A stretch of DNA of 64,000 nt from Jacaranda mimosifolia (GCA_018894105.1 CM032123.1:26761744-26825743); one strand, 5' to 3'. Shown: positions 48,780 through 61,725, counted from the first letter of the stretch. Translations and numbers: made by a program. The notes: generated by a model from the sequence alone, not told the origin.

Positions 48780-49180
48780 CAGTGACAGTCTTTCTCCTCT
48801 CTTCTCACTCACCGACGCACAAATGGGTTGTGGGAACTGTTCTTCACTCTAGTAGCACCTTTTCAGCAGCACTCATCACGTATAACATAATCATATCAAC
48901 AAATGCGTCTCTCAAGCAGGATTTCCCAAACTCTTCGAACCACTCTTCATCATCTTTATCAAAAAAATCAGCTTCATCATTCTCTGTTGACTACAGAATT
49001 CAGTTCTGGCAATAGCACTAACCAAAATGCATCATTCTTCTCTTGAGCCAGTAATTCTTCAAATGATATATCAGAAAAGTCCGCATCCGTATTCTGCACA
49101 AGGTTGCTAGATTTTCCTTTAATCTCTATATAAGCACCTATCTCTAGCATCTTAAAAGTAAGAAGACATCAGAAACATCA
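48780..49180 (-). pseudogene. Unrecognised exon-like fragments on the minus strand
   Basis: The minus strand reads VQNTDADFSDISFEELLAQE and then KNDAFW (about 49,025-49,100). In another frame, after about 50 bases, it reads NDEADFFDKDDEEWFEEFGK and FVDMIMLYVMSAAEKVLLE (about 48,860-48,980). The acidic, protein-like character suggests a decayed host exon. I do not recognise the family. The frame change between the pieces argues against function. Confidence 0.3.
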
Positions 49181-49399
49181 TTCTAGAAGCCAATGACGGG
49201 ACTAAAGAAGAGATTTTGGATTTTTTTTTCTTCTTTCATACATTTAGAGAAATTGAGTCTGGGATTAAGATGTTTCAAACATTGTATTACATATCCAACT
49301 AATGTTAAAAGCAATTACATCCACAAGACAACTTAAGATAATGAAAGCCCAGTGATTCAAAGTTTCAGAGACAGAGATCCCTGAGTAGCTAAATGCCTA

Positions 49400-49960
49400 C
49401 CACTGGTCAACAAATTGATCACTGCTGTGATTTTATTGTGATCCCCTGCCATCGCTAATTGCTTAACCATCCCTTCCACCTAGATCTAACAGAATCCACA
49501 CAATAAATAAATAAATAAATAAACATGAAAAACATCTAACGCCCACGGACATAAATTCATAAAATAAAAATTCAACCCCCCCACCCCCCAAAAAGATTAA
49601 GAAAACATATAATATACACAAGTGTATTTGCAAATGGGTTGATAGTACCTCCAGGACAGCATTTTTGTGCTTCTCGTACAGCTTATCGGAGAGATAAAGG
49701 AAAACCGCTTCTAGAATCACAGATAGCGCATCCTCCACAGAAAACCTGCCTCAAGAAAAAGTTATTATGTCTTTTTCATCAGAGTTAGATGTAAACTTAC
49801 TCGTATTTGTACGTATAATTGGGCGGCTACATCCCAGGTTTGACTCTAAAAACTGTAGCAACCGAGAAGATACACAAAACTCATTGCATCGGTGGAGCGA
49901 AGATGATGAGGGCGAAGAGAGGAACGGAGAAATTGCTCGCATTGGTAAAGGAAATTGCAC
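49400..49960 (-). pseudogene. VAC14 homologue, 5' exon fragment
   Basis: Two exons match the N-terminus of the plant VAC14 protein: 49,649-49,745 (VEDALSVILEAVFLYLSDKL, then YEKHKNAVLE) and about 49,401-49,479 (VEGMVKQLAMAGDHNKITAV, then INLLT), with GT-AG borders. The expected ATG codon at the start reads GTG (49,736-49,738). A leader exon-like frame lies at 49,801-49,960 but is out of phase. The remaining roughly 90% of the protein is absent downstream on this strand. Intact VAC14 is a HEAT-repeat scaffold of the PIKfyve/FAB1-FIG4 complex that makes PI(3,5)P2 on vacuolar and endosomal membranes. This copy is a truncated duplicate. Confidence 0.7.
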
Positions 49961-50060
49961 GCCGCCGGTGATGGAGAAGAAATTGTGTTGCCCCAGAGAA
50001 ACAAATTGGAGAAAACACCAAACAGATGAGAGATTACGTTTTAATTTGAATTTTTCTTAA

Positions 50061-51360
50061 TTTAGGATGGTTTTTTAATAGAAAATTAAAAAAAATCACT
50101 TAATTAAATAAATTTTTAATAATAAAATTTTATTATTGATAGTTATTTATTTAGTGCAATGAACCAATAGCATACAATCATAATTAACCGTTAACCTGTT
50201 GTACTGGTACAGGTTAAATATAATTATTACCATACCAATTAATCATTTAAATGAAGGGTTATGATTTTATATTTTAAATCTAATGGCTCATATTAAATGT
50301 ACATGTACAATCCTCATGTGAGGTATGTACAATGAAGTTTGCACTACATACTACTCCAGGTAATAATGCATAATAGTACCAACTCAAGATATGCATGCCA
50401 TGAACACTTTGGTATAACTATTTACTTCAACCCATAAAATAAATACATAACCAAGTTCAATAATTAATTGCCCAATTTACACACACACATATTGTGCAAG
50501 ACTTCTATAAAATTAAGTACTAGAATAGTATGTACTTTGGAGGTTGTAAAAAAAAATTCACATTATTTAAGTTATTTCAGAATTTAATTTGTATCACTAT
50601 CCTTCAATATATAAAGTGCTTGTAAAACTATTTGATAAATCTAATTCTAAAGTTTTAAAGCAATTAAACACATTTAAGAAGCACATTAATTTGCATAAAA
50701 AGATACAAAATAAAATAGCAAATAAGAGTGAGACAGCTTGAATCAGAAACGCTACAATCTGCTTTCCGTCACATCATACGAGAAGTGATGACTTCAAATT
50801 GTATAACAAATATCATAAATTCCTCCCTTTCTTTTTCAATTTTTAGTAACATGCATGGTAAAATGCAAGAAAGACAACTATTCTATGACATGCAACGGTT
50901 TGGCATATATGATAACTTGATTTGAACTTATCAATAAATCTATTTGAATCATAAATCAAATACCTAAGGTAAATGCATGGTACACAGACATATGGTTAAT
51001 ACAGTTATATTATTTACTAAATAAGTAAATCATATGTGCATTCTAATGATCAGAAGACAAATTTAAAAATTAATTGTCATTAGTTTAGTAATCTAATATA
51101 AAACACCACTAAATATATCAAAATACAAATAACCAACGAATTTAAGTGAGATCCAACAACTATGCCAAAACATACTCAAAAAGTACACATATATGTATAT
51201 ATTTGATTTTGTAAATAGGTTTTCTCAATATTTGGATTCAAGACTTAAACCCAAAAATTAATACTACTCAACTTTTATCATAAAATTATCAATACATAGA
51301 TCAAACATTTATAATAATAAAATAATAGATCTACGAAATATAATTAACAAAATTAGATTC
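50061..51360. other. AT-rich intergenic stretch
   Basis: No gene recognised. It includes a short perfect hairpin: TTAACCTGT at 50,191 and its complement ACAGGTTAA at 50,209, with a 9-base loop. From about 50,950 it may be internal non-coding sequence of the element whose LTR lies at 51,392-51,837. Confidence 0.4.
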
Positions 51361-51391
51361 TGATTTATGGATATATAGCTCTGACACCAAT

Positions 51392-51837
51392 TGTGAGACA
51401 AATTCAACCCCAAAATGCAAATATCCATGAAATCAGAACACCATAAATAGATCTATTCGTAATACCTATTTGTGTCATAGGATTGATGATCAATAATTCT
51501 TGCAATTTCACAATTGATTTCTAAGTTTTTCTCTCGTTATCACACAAACTACTTGCTATCTTTAATGTGATAATAATATCAAAACGTGGAATGGAGAGGG
51601 GATCTAGCCATAATATATATGAGATAAAACCCTAAAGGGCTCTTCTATCACGGGCTTCTAAGTTGGGCCTACACCAACTCTCACACAAAGTCTATTAAGA
51701 AAAAGGCCTTAACAATAATGAGACAAAATAATAGGCTTTATGAATCATGTCTTACTAACTGTATTAATTTAGCCCATTTTTATTTTATTAAAAAATTCAA
51801 TTAATAGAAGTCCACATATTGGAACAAGATTCCAACA
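51392..51837 (-). repeat. 5' LTR of a truncated retrotransposon with adjacent primer site
   Basis: On the minus strand the block starts TGTTGGAATCTTGTTCCAAT, typical of Copia LTRs, and ends in CTCACA. It is immediately followed by ATTGGTGTCAGAGC, a variant of the tRNA-Met primer site (plus-strand 51,378-51,391). About 446 bp. No partner LTR or coding region was found to its left, so the element is truncated. Confidence 0.55.
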
Positions 51838-53416
51838 TTATTTTCTTTCTGCTGTTGCATCATTTGTTTCAATTCAACTTATCAAAATAGGAGACAACTA
51901 AAAAGAAACGAAAGATTGTAGTTTTGAACAAAATTCTAGTTTGGATGACAAAATGAAGCTCTTGGTCGTAAGAAATAGTTGTGTTAGTGAATTTTTCAGT
52001 TAAGCAATTGGAATTTACTGGTTAGGTGTTTAAATTCAGTAATTACAAAAGAATTCTCATAGAAGGGTTATTCCCTATGCCCCCTCTCCAGTCCTCAAAA
52101 TTTACTAGAAGGTTACAACTACATACTGATATTTCTTGTAAACTCTTGAGATATATATATATATATATATTTTCATCTTCAATTAATTTATCCAAAGCAT
52201 CATTCGCAGGAGTAGAATTCGCATACTTTCTATGAAAGGTGATGATAATGTTTATGCTCGTTTGTTGCATAATTTGATTTCTAGCTGGCTTTCTGGGTAG
52301 TGATTGAAGAAAGTCTATAGTTCCATTATGGCTTTTCACGTTTCCAAAATTAAGTGAGACCATCCTGCCTTCTACATAAAATCTAAAATCTAGTGAGAAT
52401 TCTCTCTGTTGCCAATGCTAGAAGTTGATAGCTCAATGGGGCATCTAAGATGTACTTGAACCTAAGAATAATTTTGTGTTTTATCAGATCCTAGAATACA
52501 TGTGTACGATGCGCACATGTTGGCTGGCTAAAGAAAGGGAAGGTTGTGTTGGGCACTTTGATGTATATGGCTATTTGCCTAATTTGGTCTTCCATTTTCT
52601 TTATGTGAAGTCGGAAGTTCTATTTTCCCTGGTGGTGATTTTTCAGTTGGGCCCCAATATTTGGTTGGCTCATTTTCTAAAACTTATATGTTGCAGCCAT
52701 TTTGATAGTTTTAACATATTTCTTTCCTTTAAAGATTAGTGTGGAAACCAACTAGTTATCCTCATTTTCTATCCAGGTTCCCCCTGCTGAAGTAACATAA
52801 TGGCACGATTACCTTATGTTAATGTTATCACTTAATTAATTACCTTTTCTTGCTGCTTTTGCTGGATATGAGCCAAAGAATGTGGTAAGAATCCAGGCTG
52901 AAAGGCTCAATGGTTAGTATAGATTAAAATGATCAGATGCAACATTGATAAATTCTTCTGCACATGTAAAGGTGATGCGCATTTCTAGTTTTGATGGCTG
53001 AATTTCAAAGGAAAGGTAAGCATTTCTCTTCTCTTAAAATTGACATTTTCCCATGGACAACATGACTCTAAAATCAAATGACGAACAAACTCTACAATAA
53101 TACGTCATCTTCAGCCTTTTGCCCCGGAATTCTCTTGACCTCTGTCTACCATATTGGCACCCATTTGTACTCATTTCCTTTTCCTTTTCACTCCAAAGAG
53201 GGAGCTGCCCTTATTACATCTACTTTGTTTGTCCAACTCATTTGTTCTAAGGCAAACAATCTTGAAGATATTAAGGGAAAGTTATTGCTTTATTCCTGTA
53301 TGAAAAACTTCTCTTCAAGATTCAAGTAGCTATTCTTATGCCACTTTCCTTTTTCTTAAATTCTTGACTACCTTTGTTGAGCCTTGTCAACAGGACATCT
53401 TTGTTTCTTCATGAAT
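51838..53416. other. Intergenic, no convincing gene
   Basis: Contains an (AT)n run at 52,149-52,170. Short frames exist (for example 52,476-52,739) but show no domain or splice context that I can support. Confidence 0.4.
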
Positions 53417-55759
53417 TGGGCATACAGTTCAAACAAGTTAGGTACAAGATTTGATTTATTAGGAATGCACAAATCATACCAAAAATGATACATAAAAGAT
53501 AGAAAATTAAAATACATAGATTTATATTGTTAAGCAAAGTCCCTAGTCTACAGAAGTTTTCTTTTTTCTATTATGATAGAAATTTTATTGTTATAGGATT
53601 ACCCTTTAATTTGACATACTCAAACCCAAAATAAAACAACCTTTCTATACAATCACTCTCAAAGTTACCAGAGAAATTCTTTCAACCCCTTTTTATTCAT
53701 AACTCAAAGCAAGTATCTCACAAGTATATCCCAAGCAACCAATAGGTGCTCTTACATATAAAAATAAATTACTTGATTACTTCTTTCAAAACTACAAAAT
53801 CTAATACAAAATGTCCTAATTCTACAAAATAAGTATAGATAAAATCAAATCCCTCGAAAATGAGTTTTACAAACTTGGTTTTTAAATAACCAAGTTAAAT
53901 CCTAACAATCTCCTTCTTAACAATGTTTTTATATAGCAATTGCTTATGGATCCACCACAAATCAAAACACCAAATTTTATTGGTCTTCAAAGATATCAGT
54001 GCACATGCTGAATTAGTAAGATCATGATGCTGACTCATTCATTCAATGCACTTATTCAAGCCAATCAACTTCCCTAGTTAACTATGTTGAGAGACTTACC
54101 TAGAAAGATTTCTATCACATCTATCTGCACCCTGGAACCTTTTTGGTGCACCACTTCCAGTTATCTTTTGAGGACACCAGAGATATAAAATATCATATTT
54201 TTCTCCTTTCATTAGGACCTTTTGTCATGTATAACTTTGAGGAATTCACATTCAGCTAAATATTCATAGCCATCGAAATCCAACTAGCTTAAGAAAATTA
54301 AATTCTTTCTACTTTGGGACCCATGGCACACCACCTAAAATATGAACCACCCTGATATCCATAATTCAACAAATAGAACCTTCACTCAAAGAAAAGTCAC
54401 CTGTATTTTTCAATTGAAGTGAATCAAAATAATTCTTCCTAGAGCAAACATGCATTATGCATTTAAAATCTAAAGTTTAATTATCTCGAGAAAAAGTATC
54501 CATATGAGTAGAGTGTAAGAGAATATTTCCATCGTATACTAATGCTAAATTGTCACCATGCCTATCTTCACTATCCTTATAAGGAAAACACTTCTTTATG
54601 TGGCCTTTCTCGTGATAATTATACCAGACTTTGCTCCTTCCCCTAATCTTTGAACTCGATTCGCTATTCATAAATCCACCATTTGATATTCTCCCATTAC
54701 AATTCGTTTTTCGAGCAATCAATGTAGACTCTTATCCTACCTCCTAATTAGCCTTTTTTTTTTGTTTTTTATGAGACAAAGTGACACGTTCACAATATGC
54801 TCTAAGTTTAGTGTATCTTTTCCATAAAATGATGTTGTCATCATATTATCATATGAATTTATGAGCAAGGCAAAAAATAAAAAAGTTGGAAACAACTTTG
54901 TAGACAGTTTTTTTGAAATACAATTTCTCCAACTTTGCCTAAAATATTAGTATTAAATCTTATGGATCTTCATATATGACAATATTAATAATGTTGTCTG
55001 TAATGTAAAGTCAAATCGCTTTGAGACAATGCAATATCAAATCTTTTCACTATGAATCCTTCATATCTTTCGGCTTTGCGTTCTACTCCTTCAACACTAT
55101 GCTAAAATTTTATTGTGTTAGGAGATCCTTTACCTATTCTTTGCCAAAAAGTAAAATTCTCTTCACCTTCAAAATTTTAAATCGTTAATAATTTGCCAAT
55201 GACCTTCTATCCATCCTAAAGAATTAAATCTCAACTTGAAACCTCAATCAAATTTGGATACCCTTTGTTGGGCATACGACTGAAGCAATTTAGATATGAG
55301 CTTTGATTGATTAGGAAGATATAAATCACCTCTTTCAAATTTAGTGACGAAAATAATACCACATATAAAAAATAAAAACACGCAGATTATGTGGTCTGCC
55401 AAATCTGCCTATGTACATCAGAATTTTTTTTTTTTTTTCCTTCTACTACGAGAGAAATTTTACTAATATTGATATTCCCAAACCCATTATAAAACCATTT
55501 CTTGTACAACCACTCTCAAAGTTATCAAAGAAATACTTTTAACAACTATTTAGTATTGCCCCACTTGTAACTCAAAACAAGTATATTGCACGTATCATGA
55601 GTTTTACGAGTATATTCAGAATAATTAATAAACACCCTGATTTATAAAAGTACTAGACTAATCCTCTTAGAACTAAGAAACCCTAATAAAACCAAATCCC
55701 TTAGAAACTAAGAGTTTTATTCAAATTTTATCTTCAAATAATCGAGTAAAACCTTAACA
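53417..55759 (-). mobile_element. Internally deleted Copia-type LTR retrotransposon
   Basis: Two diverged direct repeats of about 491 bp (53,417-53,907 and 55,269-55,759) have TG...CA ends and start TGTTAGG/TGTTAAGG on the minus strand. Next to the 3' LTR the minus strand reads AAGAAGGAGAT, a polypurine tract. The internal 1.36 kb keeps only gag remnants. The element is old (strongly diverged LTRs) and lacks pol altogether. The flanking 5-mers (TGAAT, CTTAA) do not match. Confidence 0.8.
54477..54722 (-). pseudogene. Copia gag C-terminal fragment with degenerate zinc knuckle
   Basis: The 81-residue frame has SSKIRGRSKVWYNYHEKGHI followed by KKCF, where CxxC-x4-H-x4-C is expected: the first two cysteines are changed (to Trp and Tyr) while the His and last Cys remain. 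It lies between the LTRs at 53,417 and 55,759. Confidence 0.7.
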
Positions 55760-56756
55760 CTTAAAATTATTTTGTAATTTTCTCCAAAATATTTTAATTT
55801 ATGCTTCTTGTTAGTTTAGTAGGATATTGGATTGAGAAAAAGGATTGATTAAAAAAAGCTATATTGCACGTTTTTAATGCTTGCAATTCTTCCAGATGCA
55901 TGATCGCAAAGGTCAACTCAGGTGTCCCTTTCAACTTTCCAATATTAGCTAGTTTCTTGTGAGGCATGTGAGGGCAAAATAATTATTCCTCCATAATGAA
56001 TTCATCCAAATAGATGATGTCCATCCTAAAATTAAATCTTTTCTAAAAGACGATCACTGTTAGCATGCTCTGATTGATTTAATTGGTCAATGATGCTATA
56101 TTATTTTATGGTCTTTAGCTGTCTTAGTGTGATGTTGATTGCATCATAAACTTGGAATAATGCTATTAAAAGTTGTAAACCTAGCTAGCCAATTTTTCAT
56201 TTTTGATTTCTCTATATATAAATTAATAAGTGGCTCAGTTTACAAAAAGATTGAGATGTAGACACTAATCTCTTTGGATTTTATCTGAGACAGCCACATT
56301 TATGTTAATTCGATATAAAATACATTACAAGTAGTTAGATTAATGCTGCAGCCAAGAAACACAATTCTATTAATTTAATTTAATTTAGTTTATTACCTGA
56401 TAATATATAACAGTGGCAGCGCATAATATGGTTTCAATGCTTTGACAAAACACATTATAGAAAATGAAATGATTGGCACTTGGTGCAGATAGATAGGAGT
56501 TTCTAAGCATTTCATATTGGATTTTGGACTTTAATATATATATATATATATGTATTAATAATAATTGTATGCAATTTGCTATTGTAAAAAGGTCTGGTCC
56601 AATTTAAAGTGACCTAATTATTAGGTGGGCCTAAGTTACCTTACAAAATATGGGCTTAAATGTGTAGATACTCTAATTTGTAATTTCAAACTTCATGATG
56701 GGTCTAATCAAAAATAAAGAAAAGATATACAGTTATATTAGGGTTATGATCTCCAA
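55760..56756. other. AT-rich intergenic spacer
   Basis: No gene recognised. Contains a (TA)n run at 56,532-56,551. Confidence 0.45.
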
Positions 56757-58039
56757 ATTATCTGTAGGGTTAAATACACACCACTCCTTGTGAAATTTGA
56801 AATTGCCACAAAAACCCCTGTGTAAAAAATGGAGTTTGATTAGCTCCTCATGTTTCATAAAAAATGGCTCACTCGCCATATTACCACTTTTCAGTGAGGG
56901 AAAAAATGAAAAGACAAAATTTCCCTTCTTAAAAAAAAAATAGAGAAAAAAATATTACAATTTTCCCTCCAGTGCTGAGGAATTTGGAATCAAAGGAGAA
57001 AGAGAAAGAAATAAACAAACACACTCCAAACTCATACAATTCCCAAAATTTGAAAATCTCTTTTTCACTTTGCCTGAATGAAGAAACAATTTCCACCCGA
57101 AGGAATCCATGCAAAGAATCATCATTACAAAAATTATTGCATTACACCGTGAGGAAATCATTCTTTGTCGAAGGCATTGTCGAGCGAAGAAGAATCATTT
57201 AGTGAATATCCCTTCCAAGTATGTTGCCTTTTATTTTATCTTCTTTTTTTTTTTTTCGAATGTTATGAGAATATTGGAATATTGACATGTAATTTTTGTG
57301 TGAAATGTATATTTCAGTTGATATTTTGGGTGCGAAGCATGTTTGTCTTTCTGGGTTGGTGCACTTTTCATTTTTGGAAACTCTTCATAAAAGAAGAAGC
57401 ACATTTGTTTTCTTTTGTTAATTTCCTGTTCTTTTGATGTTTTTTTTTCTATGTCCTAGTGGTATTCATCTTCTCTAAAGGGTGCTGAAATGTAAATGTA
57501 ATTATTGGGGAAAACTAAACTCAGTTTGGGAGAATGACATGTACTTTAGGATTTTTTTTTTCGGAATTCTTGTTTGTTGTTTTTTATTCTTACAAATTCT
57601 AAACAATCCATTTTTGAATCCCATGATTCTAAGACAAGATTCCTAGGAAGAATTGAAAGATTACTTCCATGTTTAATCCCAATTGAATATTTGTTTTTTG
57701 TTTTTGTTTTTCTGTATGCATAGGTGTACGTATATGTTTGTGTTTGAACACAATTATTGAAAAGTTGATTGATGTTAACTTACTTCATTTTCGAAAACAT
57801 GTGGGGCTACTTTGCCCTTTTGAATTGTACTTTATTCTGACAAAGGGTGTAATAAGGCCCATTATTATCATATGATTATGTGGGCTAGTCTCTTCTGAAA
57901 TTGTGGTTTGTACGCCCATTAGTATTATAGTTTTAAATGTTGTCATAGTTGGAACGGGGATATTTAGCCCCTATTTTTTATTCGAGGGGCTAGTGTAATA
58001 CTTACAAGGTTTTTTTGGGGATAATCTGGCCTTTTGTTA

Positions 58040-58162
58040 TCTCAAATAAATATTGTGCTTATAGTTTAATTAATGGTTTAATGGATTAAATTTTGGTTTG
58101 TTGTTTTAAATGAATATTGTGCTTACAATTTGATTAATGGTTTAATGGATTAAATTTTTGGC
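58040..58162. repeat. Tandem duplication, about 65-bp period
   Basis: Two copies of a segment ending TTAATGGTTTAATGGATTAA lie head to tail inside the MULE-like element. Confidence 0.8.
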
Positions 58163-58424
58163 TTATAGACTAATGAACTTTTTTCATTTACTTGATTGCA
58201 GGTAAAATGGATTACCCATATACTAATTTTGAAATATGGGTAGCGGTCACTTTGTGAGCACTCCCAACTTGCAATACAGAGGTGGTAGAAGGAATGTGTT
58301 CAGAGACATCCTAATTGACACCCTCACCCTAGATCTGCATGGGATCTGAATATATGTACATTTATTTTGCCCATGGTGTTAACAAGGCCTGATTTTGGAA
58401 GTTATTGCCTTTACATAAACAATT

Positions 58425-58770
58425 TCAATTATCACATGGGGGTTATGCGGCCTATTTTTTTAAAATAAAGGTGCAAGTAAGCCTCAATAAAATACTTCGT
58501 TGATAGGGTTTTTTCAGTACTTACATGTACTTACATGGGTTTTTCAATTATTTACGGGTGGTTAGCTGGTTAATAGACAATTCTTATTTAATATAGTGGG
58601 GTTTTATGGCCTATTTTTAATATAGGGGGGCCATACATACCGCACGGATATTCTATGTGGATTTCATTACAATGCATGATGGTGATAAGATGGCTCTTTT
58701 TACATTATCAAGGTCAATTCTAATTTACATAGGGGAGTTTTATGGCCCATTTTCTAATACCTAGGGGCCA
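58425..58770. repeat. Degenerate repeat array inside the MULE-like element
   Basis: Three diverged units share a pattern of ACATAGGGGGTTTTATGGCC type, then CTATTTTTTAATA and AGGGGGCCA (near 58,435, 58,600 and 58,730). Weaker copies may lie near 57,850 and 57,960. Non-coding. Confidence 0.55.
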
Positions 58771-59032
58771 ATGCACAACCTGATGGTTCTTGATGTTGCA
58801 TTACAATAATGTAAAGTTTTAAGCTTTAAATTAAAATGTTTTTTTCATTCCATTGTATACTCAACACCTAACCTAAACAACAAAAATTACCAAAAGTGAG
58901 ATTTGTACAAATTAAACAAGAATTCATACTGAGATGAAACAAGAAAAACTAGAATTGAAAATAACAAGAGGAACACACAACAAATACAGATTACATGGGG
59001 GTGTAATTAGCAAATCATATATCCCTAATTTT

Positions 59033-59431
59033 TTAGCAAAAGCACAATGACAATAATGAAAGTTGCAAGAAAAAGCCACGATACGTGTATGTAAGTCTAA
59101 TTTTCATGACTCCAACTGGAGTGATGACCTCATTTTTTGCTAAAATTTCATCTAATTGACCTTCATCTTCTATGTGGATTGTCGCCTTTGGAGGAACAGT
59201 TGGAATGCCCAAAGGAAACCATGTAGCGCTCATTGGATTACAACAACAAAAAAAATCGCAGACTTGATTGAAACATCTATGATAAAGTCTCCCCTTAGTA
59301 GGCTTTTGCTCATATTCAACCACTTTAATATTGCATCTCAAGTTACACTCACACATATGTGGTGAGCTAAATCTCAAATCCAAGATGTGTTTCGATCCTT
59401 GATTGTTGTTGCGCAACAAGCTTGTGGCCAT
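59033..59431 (-). CDS. GRF-type zinc-finger protein encoded in the MULE-like element
   Basis: An intact 132-residue frame. After MATSLLRNNNQGSK it has a zinc-binding arrangement: CECNLRC, then VVEYEQKPTKGRLYHRC, then VCDFFCC. This fits the GRF zinc finger (named for Gly-Arg-Phe; here Gly-Arg-Leu-Tyr), a short domain thought to bind nucleic acid and found in DNA repair and transposon-linked proteins. The C-terminus has a basic-to-hydrophobic tail (YRGFFLQLSLLSLCFC) that could be a membrane segment. In plants many such small GRF proteins are annotated as uncharacterised genes and seem to be spread by transposons. The ATG at 59,429-59,431 starts the frame. It lies about 350 bases inside the right inverted repeat. 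Confidence 0.65.
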   Translation of the reverse strand: MATSLLRNNNQGSKHILDLRFSSPHMCECNLRCNIKVVEYEQKPTKGRLYHRCFNQVCDFFCCCNPMSATWFPLGIPTVPPKATIHIEDEGQLDEILAKNEVITPVGVMKIRLTYTYRGFFLQLSLLSLCFC

Positions 59432-59793
59432 TTTCCTTTATAGTACGAGCAACAAAATACAAGAAGAAGCAGCACAACTTCTATGTACAGAGAAATGAGA
59501 GTGGGAGGACAATATTTCAAACAAAAATTGCTGATTTGAAAAGGAAAAGCTTGAAAATTGAGTTTTGAATTTTTTAGTTTAAAAAGGGCCTACTAAAACC
59601 CATCAAAGGCAATATGGACAATTTATCCCCAAAATCACTTCTCGTACTTGCCGTATGAGCGCATGTTCACCATCATGAGATATTGTGGCAATTTTTGTGA
59701 AACACGAGGAACTAATTAGGCTCTATTTTTTATAGGGGTTTCTGTGATTATTTCAAATTTACAGGGGTAATGTGCATTTTACCCATTATGTAT

Positions 59794-60940
59794 TTGATTC
59801 TTTTATGATATCCCATCATTAGAAAAGAGAGACTAAATTCATATGCAATAATTGGAAGATCAATAACTACAAGACTCAAAAGATTTCAACGCTATTCATG
59901 GATCTAGGTATGCTTCCGCATCTAGATTGATTTTTTTTATGATTTAACATGATTGTTCTTGGGTTTTATGTGATGAGTTTCATAGATATGGTTTAGTTCT
60001 GACATTTCATACACTTGAAGCTTCTTGATGGAAAACATTAATTAATTTTTGTTATTGGATGATGAGTCATAATTTTCATTATTAACCGAGGACCTGCCTA
60101 ATTATGAAATATTGATCTTATTCTTTAATTTCCATGCTGTCCATGCTAGAGCGTACCTCATGTGGCTTCCCCAAAATTTGGAATAGAAAGCTAAGGCAAG
60201 TGGTTTTTGATTTCATTTCATTACCTCAACTTTACTTTAATTAGATACCTTATTATATATCTCATACTTAACTCTAATATAGCTAGGTATCGGAGACAGA
60301 GGATTTTATTCTGTGGTACCTCAACAAACTTAATTAATTAATATGCACTGTTGTAATAAGGTCTTGGAGCTCCATTCAGATCACGAATCAGCTTAAATTT
60401 TTTTTTTTTTTTTGTTGCTAATTTTGATATCTTAAACATTGCTTTTATTTAAAAAGAAGAGATATACATGGAAGTGTTATTAGTTTAATTGCCAAAAAAC
60501 AAGAGAAATTAAAAAATATATTGTATGAGAGAACATAAATATGTTTCTAATAATGATTCATTTACCAAGGGGAAATGGCTATCCTAAGTCAACCGCAGCA
60601 AACCGATTTTACTTCTTCGATCCTAAGGGTGTGGGACAAAATATTAAACTATTTCTCTTTTCCTAAATTTTTTTTTCTGAGAGAAAATGACATTCTATTT
60701 CAACATAAAGATTTTTTTTTTCAAAAATTATATTTCAATTAAATAAAATTATATGTCACAACGAAACTGTCATTTACTGTCTAAAATAATTATAAAAAAA
60801 ATTAAAATTTGCAAATTAACTTTATAATTTTAGAATAGAGGAAGTATTTGCACGTATAAGAGCGCGCACAGGGAAGCTAGCTGATCTTCACTCTTATTTG
60901 TGTAGGTTGGTAAGGATGAGACTCACTGCCAAAAGAGTAA
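59794..60940. other. AT-rich intergenic spacer
   Basis: No gene recognised. Homopolymer T runs near 60,397 and 60,714. Confidence 0.45.
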
Positions 60941-60945
60941 GCATC

Positions 60946-61299
60946 CACTATAAGAGAATTACTAGTAAATTAATTTTATAGTTATAACTACAAATTATAG
61001 TTATGAATTTTCATAGTAAATATAATATTTTTAATTATAATTAAGAAGAATTATTAATTATTAATTCATAGTATTGTACATTTAAAACACAACATATTGG
61101 TTATATGTTATCCATTAAAAAATTAATATATATTTATATATAAGAAGAATGATTACTAGCTATGGGTTGCTCAAATGAGCCTTAGCTTCGAAAGCATATA
61201 TTTTGAACTTGGTTAGGATAATTTTGTTACTAAAGCCACGAAACTTTTAGCATTAACTATAAAATTGACCACAGTTGATGGCCTAATTTTTTTGTAGTG
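60946..61299. mobile_element. Small CACTA-like non-autonomous element
   Basis: The left end is CACTATAAGAGAATTAC. The right end, read on the other strand, is CACTACAAAAAAATTAGG. The CACTA start and the following A-rich segment are the hallmark of CACTA-family inverted repeats. The 354-bp interior is AT-rich and non-coding. The flanking triplets (ATC and AGT) do not match, so the expected 3-bp duplication has decayed or the boundary is off. Confidence 0.5.
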
Positions 61300-61725
61300 A
61301 GTGCCCATTTTAATTATATAGAATACATGAAAATCAAACCATAAAGTCTTTTGTAGTTGCAAGCTTTAATGATTGCCCGCTTACTATCAATTTGTTCAAG
61401 AAATTAAAGGGCACAAACCAAAAAAAACAGTTATGAATAAAATATAATAAAATAAAAAGAAAATAAAATAAAGAAAAGGTATTCATTGAAAAAGACATGC
61501 AAGACTTCCACTAACACATTTTATTGACAAAACCAAAAAATTCCAAGCTTAAACTTGTTTGACCTAGCAACTAGTTACTAATGTTCGGCCAAATCAAATA
61601 GCAGATATATATTGTTAGTTTGCATAAAGATTAATTACAAGGAATAAACGAGCAAGTTATTCTCTCATTTATAGATTACGTAAGTACTAATTCATTTCTT
61701 TTTAATGTAGATTTAAAATTGTTGG
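61300..61725. other. AT-rich intergenic spacer
   Basis: Nothing recognised. Confidence 0.4.

Larger units (their letters stand above)
56767..59784. mobile_element. DNA transposon with long terminal inverted repeats (MULE-like) carrying a GRF zinc-finger ORF
   Basis: The first 110 bases or so (from GGGTTAAATACACACCACTC) match the complement of the last 110 (from GGGTAAAATGCACATTACCC). Both contain AAATTTGAAAT, CACA/GAAACCCCT, AAAAAATGGAG-like and CTCCTCATGTTTCA-like blocks in the same order. The flanks ATTATCTGT (56,757) and ATTATGTAT (59,785) share 7 of 9 bases, a plausible old 9-bp duplication. Long inverted repeats plus 9-bp duplications point to the Mutator superfamily. The only coding sequence found is the GRF-type ORF at 59,033-59,431; no transposase, so it is non-autonomous. 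Confidence 0.75.

Noticed and set aside
49767..50060. Plus-strand frame of 97 residues
   Set aside because: Lies opposite the leader of the VAC14 fragment and shows no domain.
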